A stretch of 34,121 bases of DNA from a virus. A program made the translations under genes and the position numbers. Of the stretch, positions 22,576 to 27,525 are shown in pieces. How positions within the stretch are numbered: the first letter of the stretch is position 1; the number at the start of each line of letters is the position of its first letter. A model generated the notes under the pieces. The model did no database searches, was not told the DNA's origin, and saw only the letters and a list, made by a program, of their open reading frames with translations. Where the stretch lies: the IMG/VR virus record IMGVR_UViG_3300043427_000608, positions 1-34,121 of that record. One strand, given 5' to 3'.

Positions 22576-22659
22576 ATGGAAACCATTGACAAAATCGTTT
22601 GCTGGGTGTGTTGCGGGTGTTTTGCTGCCCTTTGGTTAATCATTGGATTGACGGGTTAA
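22576..22659 (+). CDS. Tiny Cys-rich membrane peptide (27 aa)
   Basis: A 27-residue frame METIDKIVCWVCCGCFAALW then LIIGLTG. It has a short acidic start, a Cys-rich patch and one membrane-length hydrophobic segment. It is preceded by TTTAATAGGTGTGATT, the third copy of the leader found at 21002 and 21301, which is the main reason to accept so short a gene. It lies 99 bases after the previous stop and just before another hydrophobic mini-frame. Role unknown; a small inner-membrane peptide is likely. Confidence 0.5.
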   Translation: METIDKIVCWVCCGCFAALWLIIGLTG

Positions 22660-22662
22660 ACC

Positions 22663-22716
22663 ATGGTTTATGCCACTCTCGCCCTTATTCTCCGCATACT
22701 AACCCGTAAAAAGTAA
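22663..22716 (+). CDS. Possible hydrophobic mini-peptide (17 aa)
   Basis: ATG at 22663 begins MVYATLALILRILTRKK and stops at 22716, directly after the previous gene and just before a clear terminator. It has a hydrophobic core and a basic end, like leader or membrane peptides. No good ribosome-binding site is visible; coupling to the preceding stop is possible. Reported with low confidence. Confidence 0.3.
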   Translation: MVYATLALILRILTRKK

Positions 22717-22732
22717 TCAACCACTAACTAAT

Positions 22733-22754
22733 ACCCGCCAAGTGCGGGTTTTTT
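22733..22754 (+). terminator. Rho-independent terminator of the plus-strand cassette
   Basis: ACCCGC pairs with GCGGGT around CAAG(T), followed by six T. It closes the plus-strand block 21002-22716 and separates it from the repeat array and the converging minus-strand genes. Confidence 0.85.
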
Positions 22755-22766
22755 CTTGCCTGTTTT

Positions 22767-22855
22767 AAGCCCTTGCAAGCCCTTGGGGTCATCACCATGC
22801 GCCCACCACAAGAAAAGCCCCTTAAAGCCCCTTTTAAGCCCTTTGGAAAGCCCTT
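22767..22855. repeat. AAGCCC(C)TT iteron-like array, six units
   Basis: Units at 22767, 22777, 22815, 22825, 22836 and 22848 read AAGCCCTT or AAGCCCCTT. Within each cluster the spacing is 10, then 10, 11 and 12 bases, close to one helical turn, so a protein could bind all units on one face. An 11-base direct repeat TCATCACCATG lies at 22789-22799, between the two clusters, and again at 22866-22876. The array lies between converging operons and beside replication and resolvase genes. I infer a replication origin or operator array. Confidence 0.6.
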
Positions 22856-22861
22856 TTGTGG

Positions 22862-23086
22862 TCAATCATCACCATGGTTCGGCAGTGTAGTTACCAAACC
22901 CACAAAATTTAGGTTCATTTCAGGGTCAAGCCCACAATTATAAAAGTGGCCCGCTTGATCGATGGCGACCTTCAATCCTTGCGTCATGTTACCGCCTCCG
23001 ATCAATTCCAGAATTGACCTTTGCTCTGGGCTTAAATCCAGTTTAAAGTCCGTTTGGGTTCGGTTTGGGTTTATCTTGTTTGCCAT
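22862..23086 (-). CDS. Small protein (74 aa), unknown
   Basis: A 74-residue protein, MANKINPNRTQTDFKLDLSP, then EQRSILELIGGGNMTQGLKV. The helical segment around residues 19-40 (EQRSILELIGGGNMTQGLKV) looks like a small DNA-binding or dimerisation helix pair, resembling plasmid regulator fragments, but this is weak. The ATG lies 44 bases inside the upstream resolvase gene, with GAGCAGTTGA before it. Its last codons form the second copy of the TCATCACCATG repeat. Confidence 0.55.
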   Translation of the reverse strand: MANKINPNRTQTDFKLDLSPEQRSILELIGGGNMTQGLKVAIDQAGHFYNCGLDPEMNLNFVGLVTTLPNHGDD

Positions 23087-23540
23087 TCAACTGCTCACGC
23101 CAATAAAGTGCGATTAGTAATGCCTCGGCCCTGTTTCCGTCTTTCTTTCTGGTTAACTTTGCCTCGGGCCAAAATGATCGGGCAAGGTCTAGGCTTTCGT
23201 TTTTATCGCTTGTTAAATGAAAATACTTTTTCCATTTCTGAGGGGTTACCAAGTGGAAAGGGTAATTTGTTAATTCAGCGACTGCACTGATAACGCCGAC
23301 TGCCCTGCCAAACTGAAAAGATGATGCAACCCCTTGCCCCGGCATTGAATGCACTGATTCCATACATATCTCTGCCCCTTCCCTTGGGTCAATGCACCGC
23401 AATATCATGTTTTTGAATACGAGGGGCAATATATTTTTGTCTTTATGCTCAATCATAAAAGAGTCCAAATAATCGCCATTTGAATCCAATGCACCAACTG
23501 CGCCGCTTATGCTGCCAGGGTCAAGCCCGATCCAGACCAT
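23043..23540 (-). CDS. RuvC-like Holliday junction resolvase (165 aa)
   Basis: This 165-residue RNase H-fold nuclease begins IGLDPGSISGAVGALD with the first catalytic Asp7 in DPG. The second acidic residue is Glu61 in CMESVHSMPGQG. A C-terminal KKDGNRAEALLIALY block (Asp134, Glu139) matches the DG.AEALLIA pattern of phage and bacterial RuvC-type enzymes. Phages use such enzymes to resolve branched DNA before packaging. The ATG overlaps the end of the upstream frame (TAATG). High confidence in the family. Confidence 0.85.
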   Translation of the reverse strand: MVWIGLDPGSISGAVGALDSNGDYLDSFMIEHKDKNILPLVFKNMILRCIDPREGAEICMESVHSMPGQGVASSFQFGRAVGVISAVAELTNYPFHLVTPQKWKKYFHLTSDKNESLDLARSFWPEAKLTRKKDGNRAEALLIALYWREQLNGKQDKPKPNPNGL

Positions 23541-23782
23541 TATTGCGCTCCTTCATTTGTTGAATTAAGTCCTGGGTTATCCCTCTCCACAAATGGGTAG
23601 AACAACTCTCTAATTCCTTGGCCCTGTGCCATGCGTGTGCCTTCCACCCAGGTTGTTTTGCAAGGTGCACAAGATGGGCTAATGTCTCCTGATATAACCA
23701 AGGCTCTGTTAACAAGGTACTGCGGGACGGCAAGTCCTTGCTTTCGTTGTTCAAGTATTTCATGGGCTTGGGTTTTGTTCAT
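23521..23782 (-). CDS. Small phage protein apparently split by a +1 frameshift
   Basis: Two overlapping frames cover this stretch. The first starts at 23782 (ATGA overlap with the upstream stop): MNKTQAHEILEQRKQGLAVP, then QYLVNRALVISGD, and ends at 23540. The second runs to 23521 and contains LAHLVHLAKQPGWKAHAWHR then AKELESCSTHLWRGI. From memory a single protein family has the first N-terminus followed by the second C-terminus, which would need a +1 shift near 23687. It may be a sequencing error, a broken gene or programmed frameshifting. The conceptual protein is about 86 residues. The product would be a helical protein of unknown function. Confidence 0.5.
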
Positions 23783-24276
23783 TTTGTCATCTTTTCTTTA
23801 AAACCTTGATAAAAATCACTACTGTCCATCAATTTAAAAAGACCGAAACCTTCTTCAAAATCAACGGTATATCGCTCACAAATGTAGTCGGCATATTCCA
23901 TTTCAAGTTGAGATGTTCTCATTGCTGCCTCAAATTCTTGCTCAGTCATGGGAACCTTTGCAATTTCAGCGGCTGCGCGGGTGATTGCTAGGCGAGTGGC
24001 TTCAGCAGTGTTAATGCCCGTTCTCACAAAAACCATAGGTGTTTCTTCTTTAAACCGCACCTGCACATTCCCTTGATTGATGGTGATTTTCATCTCCAGC
24101 TTCACCGCTAGACGCAGTGCATCGCCATCATCTTCAAGGGGGTTCCATGGCTTTGCTTCAAAGATGTTAAATCCTGGCGGCAAGCGAGTGCAGTTACGCC
24201 AAACGCCATTGGGGTCTTTTATCGCGTTGATTCTCGCCCCTTTTGCAGCCAACTCTATCAGTTCACTATCAGTCAT
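23779..24276 (-). CDS. Phage ABA-sandwich-type protein with extra C-terminal module (165 aa)
   Basis: Residues 1-105 carry MTDSELIELAAKGARINAI, then WNPLEDDGDALRLAVKLEMK and ATRLAITRAAAEIAKVP, the pattern of the 'phage ABA sandwich' domain of small phage proteins. Residues about 108-165 form a separate module (MTEQEFEAAMRTSQLEMEYA, then DYICERY, GLFKLMDSSDFYQGFKEKM). It is clearly homologous to the whole C-terminal half of the protein at 25402-25635. The domain function is unknown. The ATG lies 12 bases after the methylase stop, with GTAGGGTAAATACTT before it. Confidence 0.7.
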   Translation of the reverse strand: MTDSELIELAAKGARINAIKDPNGVWRNCTRLPPGFNIFEAKPWNPLEDDGDALRLAVKLEMKITINQGNVQVRFKEETPMVFVRTGINTAEATRLAITRAAAEIAKVPMTEQEFEAAMRTSQLEMEYADYICERYTVDFEEGFGLFKLMDSSDFYQGFKEKMTK

Positions 24277-24287
24277 AAGTATTTACC

Positions 24288-25058
24288 CTACTTGCTTAGG
24301 ATTTGCCAAGCGGTTGCCGCGCAGAGGGGCACTTGTCCATTTCCAATGGCTTTAAGTCTGTCCACCCTAGCGGCCACCCCATTAGCCACTCGACCCACAT
24401 TGGGTTCAATTGACCACCAGCTTGCGCTGCCAAAGTCGGTGTGTTGTGCTCCGATTCGCTGGGAGAATTCGTTTCTTTTGCGTTGTGCGCTGTCGGTGTC
24501 GGCCAAGTTCCTTTTCTCATTGCTGACTTGCGGCTGTTGCTCCCACCATTCAAGCCTTGCGTTGTAGGCGTTGGCAACAATCCAGATTCTGTCCCTCTGA
24601 TGGTTTGCGCCAACATCTGCTGCTCCCAGCACTCCCCATCTCGCATCAAACCCCATTGTGGCCAAGTCTCCAAGAACTCGTCCAAGTCCCCTAGAAGTGA
24701 GCATTGGTGAGTTCTCCACAAAGACGAATCGGGGTCGTACTTCGTGAATGATGCGCGCCATTTCTCCCCACATTCCGCTTCGTTCTCCATCAATTCCTGC
24801 GCCCTTTCCTGCGGCACTGATGTCTTGGCAGGGAAAGCCGCCCGATACGACATCAACAATTCCTCTCCACGGCTTGCCATCAAAGGTTTGTATGTCATCC
24901 CAAATCGGGAAAGGCGGGAGAAGTCCGTCATTTTGTCGGGCGCACAGTACGCTTGCTGGATAGGGTTCCCACTCGACTGCACAGACTGTTCTCCATCCAA
25001 GCAGTTTTCCCCCAAGAATTCCTCCACCAGCACCTGCGAAAAGAGCCAACTCATTCAT
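24288..25058 (-). CDS. Cytosine-5 DNA methyltransferase (256 aa)
   Basis: This 256-residue Dcm-type enzyme has motif I LFAGAGGGILG at 6-16, motif IV GGFPCQDIS at 73-81 with the catalytic Cys77, motif VI VENS at 114-117, motif VIII QRDRIWIVA at 154-162 and motif X RLKAIGNGQVP at 234-244. The target-recognition region between VIII and X is short, about 70 residues. It would transfer a methyl group from AdoMet to cytosine, most likely to protect phage DNA from host restriction. No restriction gene is nearby. It overlaps the upstream gene by ATGA and contains a second long frame (next entry). Confidence 0.9.
   Translation of the reverse strand: MNELALFAGAGGGILGGKLLGWRTVCAVEWEPYPASVLCARQNDGLLPPFPIWDDIQTFDGKPWRGIVDVVSGGFPCQDISAAGKGAGIDGERSGMWGEMARIIHEVRPRFVFVENSPMLTSRGLGRVLGDLATMGFDARWGVLGAADVGANHQRDRIWIVANAYNARLEWWEQQPQVSNEKRNLADTDSAQRKRNEFSQRIGAQHTDFGSASWWSIEPNVGRVANGVAARVDRLKAIGNGQVPLCAATAWQILSK
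24296..25054 (-). CDS. 252-codon frame nested inside the methylase gene, possible dual coding
   Basis: The frame starts with ATG four bases after the methylase start and stays open for 252 codons to 24296, so it is almost fully nested. It encodes MSWLFSQVLVEEFLGENCLD, then KYDPDSSLWRTHQCSLLGDL, TWPQWGLMRDGECWEQQML, SGLLPTPT and LNPMWVEWLMGWPLGWTDLK. From memory this W.T.QCSLL/TWP..G..R.G.CW/PTP/LMGWP.GWTDLK pattern is a database family of phage proteins that also occurs outside methylase genes. That would make both frames real. Other frames here also lack stops, so composition could explain part of it. Confidence 0.5.
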   Translation of the reverse strand: MSWLFSQVLVEEFLGENCLDGEQSVQSSGNPIQQAYCAPDKMTDFSRLSRFGMTYKPLMASRGEELLMSYRAAFPAKTSVPQERAQELMENEAECGEKWRASFTKYDPDSSLWRTHQCSLLGDLDEFLETWPQWGLMRDGECWEQQMLAQTIRGTESGLLPTPTTQGLNGGSNSRKSAMRKGTWPTPTAHNAKETNSPSESEHNTPTLAAQAGGQLNPMWVEWLMGWPLGWTDLKPLEMDKCPSARQPLGKS

Positions 25059-25405
25059 TGCCGCCTTAATTGAGCCAAACGCTCTTTGATGTGATCGGGC
25101 ATAGGAGAGGCTTTGGCAATGTCTGCCTTGATCTTGGCTAGGGCAGGGTCTACAAGCGGTTTAAACGCCATTTCAGGCACTTCTGCGCCATCCCAGCGTT
25201 GTTGGTTCAGATACACCAAAGGGGCAGGGATAAACGCCCCATTTGCCTTTAGCCACTGCTCTGTGGTCTTCATCCAGGCTAAGTGCTTCATTATCTGGTC
25301 TGCTTGGGTATCGCAGTAGGACTTGTCCCAAACCTTCTTACAAGCCGATTTAGCCCCTTTTCTGGGACTGCTAGGCCATGCCTTCCAAAAGTCTTCAAAC
25401 ATCAT
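25055..25405 (-). CDS. Replication-protein C-terminal-like domain (116 aa)
   Basis: A 116-residue protein, MMFEDFWKAWPSSPRKGAKS, then HLAWMKTTEQWLKANGAFIP and APLVYLNQQRWDGAE. The FW.A.P..PRK..K..C...W...F.PAPL.YLNQ.RWDG pattern is the one found at the C-terminus of many phage replication-initiation or helicase-loader proteins. Here it stands alone with no N-terminal winged helix, so it may be a split or minimal replication factor. It overlaps both neighbours by ATGA and lies upstream of the methylase. Confidence 0.7.
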   Translation of the reverse strand: MMFEDFWKAWPSSPRKGAKSACKKVWDKSYCDTQADQIMKHLAWMKTTEQWLKANGAFIPAPLVYLNQQRWDGAEVPEMAFKPLVDPALAKIKADIAKASPMPDHIKERLAQLRRQ

Positions 25406-25635
25406 TTGTCACCCCACATGATATGTTCTTTGAAATCCTCATAGAGTTCGCCTCTCTCCATCAATCGGATTAGCATCTCTCCATTGCCAACATTTCTGCG
25501 CTCCATGATGTACTCAGCATACTGTTGATCGAGTTCATACCTGTTCATTTTGTCCTCAAACTCTTCTTCAGACATAGGTTCTCCAAGGGTGGATAGACTG
25601 AGTATCCTTCCCTCTCCAGACTTGTCAGTGTTCAT
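25402..25635 (-). CDS. Small protein (77 aa) homologous to the C-terminal module of the 24276 gene product
   Basis: A 77-residue protein whose residues 20-77 (MSEEEFEDKMNRYELDQQYA, then EYIMERRN, IRLMERGELYEDFKEHI) align with the C-terminal module of the ABA-sandwich protein. The shared pattern is EFE..M...EL...YA.YI.ER....L..LM......FKE. TAATAGGAGTCAATAA precedes the ATG, a strong ribosome-binding site with the recurring leader. The two copies probably arose by duplication and fusion. Function unknown; helical protein-protein contact is plausible. Confidence 0.7.
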   Translation of the reverse strand: MNTDKSGEGRILSLSTLGEPMSEEEFEDKMNRYELDQQYAEYIMERRNVGNGEMLIRLMERGELYEDFKEHIMWGDK

Positions 25636-25648
25636 TTATTGACTCCTA

Positions 25649-25819
25649 TTAAGATTGAAAAACTAAAAAAGCCCCAAGTGCGCTTGACGGGTTTGTTCGC
25701 TTATACATCTGGCCTTGTTTTCCACCGTGTACCAGATGCTTCAACAGTCGCCAAACCAACGCTGTTCGCCTTTTGCCCTTGGGTGTGTAGGGTGCGGTGT
25801 TTTCTTCCAAGCCGTCCAT
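25649..25819 (-). CDS. Possible small basic protein (56 aa)
   Basis: In a 380-base stretch without a clear gene, this frame runs from ATG 25819 to TAA at 25649: MDGLEENTAPYTPKGKRRTA, then LVWRLLKHLVHGGKQGQMYK. It ends exactly where the leader TAATAGGAG of the next gene begins, and it lies downstream of a promoter-like sequence. The ribosome-binding site is weak (AGCAGAGCG). Alternative frames on both strands overlap it. It could equally be an untranslated leader. Confidence 0.35.
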   Translation of the reverse strand: MDGLEENTAPYTPKGKRRTALVWRLLKHLVHGGKQGQMYKRTNPSSALGAFLVFQS

Positions 25820-25972
25820 GCAAACGCTCTGCTATCGTGTGGAGTACGATCAAGAACGCAAAAGGCCACTTACTACTGCGCTCCAGTGATTGCCCCACTG
25901 TCCCTTACGGGTAAACGCATGAGTAAATGGCCTCATGTTTCGTCTATGCGGGGCAATCGCTTTGACGAACGA

Positions 25973-26002
25973 AATGTACACCATAGAAAAACCCGCTGTC
26001 AA
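25973..26002 (-). promoter_or_regulatory. Sigma-70-type promoter reading left
   Basis: On the minus strand TTGACA (26002-25997), 18 bases and TACATT (25978-25973). It lies directly downstream of the AGGGAAAACACCTA element at 26004-26017 and upstream of the small gene(s) 25649-25402. Same hexamers as the promoter at 20253, which makes both more believable. Confidence 0.55.
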
Positions 26003-26003
26003 G

Positions 26004-26017
26004 TAGGTGTTTTCCCT
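26004..26017 (-). promoter_or_regulatory. AGGGAAAACACCTA element (minus strand copy)
   Basis: An identical 14-base copy of the element at 26592 and 27455, here in reverse orientation. It overlaps the last base of the Cys-rich secreted gene's stop codon and ends one base before a -35 hexamer. A bound regulator would sit against the promoter at 25973-26002. Confidence 0.6.
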
Positions 26018-26169
26018 TAAAAACAGTTTGTTGTGCAATTGCCATAGGCATAACAACAGGTTGTACAAGTGACGATTCGCCCACCAGACATGATGGTGTG
26101 AGTCGTACACGATGCCCAAACCATAGTCACTGCCAAACTCAACCAAACCCCAATAATTGCCTTTTTCAT
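26017..26169 (-). CDS. Small secreted Cys-rich peptide (50 aa)
   Basis: A 50-residue protein that begins with a signal peptide (MKKAIIGVWLSLAVTMVWA). It continues SCTTHTIMSGGRIVTCTTCC, then YAYGNCTTNCF. The repeated CTT and paired Cys after the signal point to an exported, disulfide- or metal-stabilised peptide. I recall similar CTTHTIM.GGR...CTTCC....CTTNC peptides in phages and bacteria of the Betaproteobacteria, all of unknown role. WASC is a poor lipobox, so export may be by ordinary signal peptidase. The ATG overlaps the upstream stop. Confidence 0.65.
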   Translation of the reverse strand: MKKAIIGVWLSLAVTMVWASCTTHTIMSGGRIVTCTTCCYAYGNCTTNCF

Positions 26170-26540
26170 GCTTGCGCTCCTTTGTGATAAATCAAATTGT
26201 CGCCAAAGCGACTGGGATACTTCAGAAAATCATAGCAACCCTGCCGAAACACATTTCTCCGCAGTTCTTTGCCATCATAGATTTCTTTGACAGACCCATT
26301 CTCAATCCGCATGGCTGCACCACTGATAGCCCGATTCATCTCCATGCGCCCGTACTCAGTCAGATGCCACTTCTCCTGATGGTTGATGACATAGCCGAAC
26401 CTCTCCAGTTCAGGCAAGTATCTTTGATAGTGGAACGATACAGCATTGTTGTCTGTCGCACTGTGGGTCATGTCGAGCATTGACCTGGGGCCGCCTGATA
26501 GGCGCTTGAGAATGGTTCGATGGGTCTGGTTTAAACGCAT
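26166..26540 (-). CDS. Winged-helix DNA-binding protein (124 aa)
   Basis: This 124-residue protein has a winged-helix look: MRLNQTHRTILKRLSGGPRS, then VSFHYQRYLPELERFGYVIN (recognition helix) and WHLTEYGRMEMNRAIS (wing). The arrangement resembles small archaeal and phage transcription regulators. GGAGACAATCAA precedes the ATG. It is the first gene of the minus-strand block and is divergent from the plus-strand recombination block, with an AGGGAAAACACCTA element between them. I infer a regulator of the early genes; autoregulation through that element is possible but untested. Confidence 0.7.
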   Translation of the reverse strand: MRLNQTHRTILKRLSGGPRSMLDMTHSATDNNAVSFHYQRYLPELERFGYVINHQEKWHLTEYGRMEMNRAISGAAMRIENGSVKEIYDGKELRRNVFRQGCYDFLKYPSRFGDNLIYHKGAQA

Positions 26541-26591
26541 TTGATTGTCTCCAAAAACCTCAGTATGATGGGTTTTCTAATTTTATGTACT

Positions 26592-26605
26592 AGGGAAAAC
26601 ACCTA
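26592..26605 (+). promoter_or_regulatory. AGGGAAAACACCTA element in the divergent promoter region
   Basis: Identical to the copies at 26004 (minus) and 27455. It lies in the 134-base gap between the divergent genes starting at 26540 and 26675. No strong -35/-10 pair is visible here, so the element may itself be a phage-specific promoter part, or an operator. It contains the inverted pair AGG/CCT around GAAAACA. Confidence 0.6.
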
Positions 26606-26674
26606 TTCCACGCATCTTTTTTTTGTGCGACAGTCCTATCACTGCTATTTGGCAGTGGTCAACAGGAGTTACAA

Positions 26675-27025
26675 ATGCCAACCGATGAAGAAAGATTTAA
26701 ATACGAGTGCTGGGCGATTGTCCAGGAGTTAGACCCAGAAGACATTGCTGATTCCATTGTGGACAGTGTGGCTCTGGTGGAGGCCATCAAAGCAAACCAT
26801 GCTGAAGATGTTGCAAGCATCGTGATGAACAGAGTAGAACTCAAGGTGCGCCGCAGGGCTGAACTGCGAGTGTTTGATGTTGTCAAGACCCAATGGATTG
26901 ATGACATTGAAGAACTCCAGCACTATCGCAATCTGCGAATTGAACGAGTCCAAAAAGCCCTTGATGAGCGCAAGATCACAGCAGCTAAAATGGATGGCCC
27001 TTTTCAACAAATGTTTGATGAGTGA
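26675..27025 (+). CDS. Acidic helical protein (116 aa), unknown
   Basis: A 116-residue, strongly acidic helical protein, MPTDEERFKYECWAIVQELD, then ESIVDSVALVEAIKANH-like helices and RVELKVRRRAELRVFDVVK in the middle. AACAGGAGTTACAA precedes the ATG, a strong ribosome-binding site. It is the first gene of the plus-strand recombination block. Composition suggests a protein-binding or anti-host factor, but no family is recognised and no enzymatic motif is present. Confidence 0.65.
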   Translation: MPTDEERFKYECWAIVQELDPEDIADSIVDSVALVEAIKANHAEDVASIVMNRVELKVRRRAELRVFDVVKTQWIDDIEELQHYRNLRIERVQKALDERKITAAKMDGPFQQMFDE

Positions 27026-27032
27026 GGACAAC

Positions 27033-27218
27033 ATGAAAATGAAATCACGCTTACAAGAAATCATTGGAGACAATCAAGATGAAACTTTTGACGATTGCGA
27101 TCAAACGAGTCCTATCTTATTTCGAGATTGTGATCTCGCAACCCAGCTTGCCTATCTTGCTGAGAGACAAAATGCCAGCAAGGATGACCCTGCCAACCCT
27201 GGCAATCACCGATCCTAA
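27033..27218 (+). CDS. Small acidic protein (61 aa), one of two overlapping frames
   Basis: ATG at 27033 follows GAGGACAAC (good ribosome-binding site), seven bases after the previous stop. It encodes MKMKSRLQEIIGDNQDETFD, then DLATQLAYLAERQNASKDD. It overlaps by 140 bases a different frame starting at 27079, so only one may be real, or both. The TQLAYLAERQN helix and the coupling to the upstream gene favour it. Function unknown. Confidence 0.5.
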   Translation: MKMKSRLQEIIGDNQDETFDDCDQTSPILFRDCDLATQLAYLAERQNASKDDPANPGNHRS

Positions 27219-27384
27219 ATTTGTCTACAAAAATGCTTCTTGCACAGACATAACTCAAACATTTCAAAAGGCTAAAGATGAGCGACTTCAACGATTACGC
27301 AACGATGCTGATAGCAATCGAACAAAAGACCAAAGCACTGGAGAGCAAGTGTCTAAACAAAAACTACGCAGGGTTCACGGCTGA
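27079..27384 (+). CDS. Basic protein (up to 101 aa) overlapping the previous frame
   Basis: The frame from 27079 (MKLLTIAIKRVLSYFEIVIS) has TTGGAGACAATCAAG upstream; an internal ATG at 27172 (MPARMTLPTLAITDPKFVYK) is an alternative start with GAGAGACAAA before it. The stretch ITDPKFVYKNASCTDITQTF resembles a pattern F.Y..A..TD...TF.. that I recall from small phage proteins, which supports the 3' part. It overlaps the genes on both sides. The shorter form (70 residues) is the more likely product. Confidence 0.45.
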   Translation: MKLLTIAIKRVLSYFEIVISQPSLPILLRDKMPARMTLPTLAITDPKFVYKNASCTDITQTFQKAKDERLQRLRNDADSNRTKDQSTGEQVSKQKLRRVHG

Positions 27385-27490
27385 CATTCAAACAATTCAA
27401 AGCCAACTGACCTTGCTGACGATGTGGATCACACAAGCCCAATGTGAACAAATTAGGGAAAACACCTATAGAATTCTCAACAAAGTCTGA
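27278..27490 (+). CDS. Small helical protein (70 aa), unknown
   Basis: A 70-residue helical protein, MSDFNDYATMLIAIEQKTKA, then LTLLTMWITQAQCEQIREN. AAAAGGCTAAAG precedes the ATG. It overlaps the end of the previous frame by 107 bases. The AGGGAAAACACCTA element lies inside its last 12 codons, so the regulatory element and the coding sequence share bases. It directly precedes the annealase gene. No family is recognised. Confidence 0.55.
   Translation: MSDFNDYATMLIAIEQKTKALESKCLNKNYAGFTADIQTIQSQLTLLTMWITQAQCEQIRENTYRILNKV
27455..27468 (+). promoter_or_regulatory. AGGGAAAACACCTA element before the annealase gene
   Basis: Third identical copy, 58 bases upstream of the annealase start and inside the 3' end of the preceding gene. 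The continuing TATAGAATTC could supply a -10-like TATAGA. This position argues that the element controls the recombination genes. Confidence 0.6.
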
Positions 27491-27525
27491 CACAATTAAA
27501 TCTCACTTTTTAACAGGAGTCCCAA

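Noticed and set aside
22767-22855. The AAGCCC array as a CRISPR
   Set aside because: Units are only 8-9 bases and spacers 1-4 bases within clusters; no Cas genes are present.
25701-25898. A 65-codon minus-strand frame with GTG start
   Set aside because: The start is unsupported and the promoter-like sequence lies just upstream; a shorter ATG frame (25649-25819) fits the next leader better.
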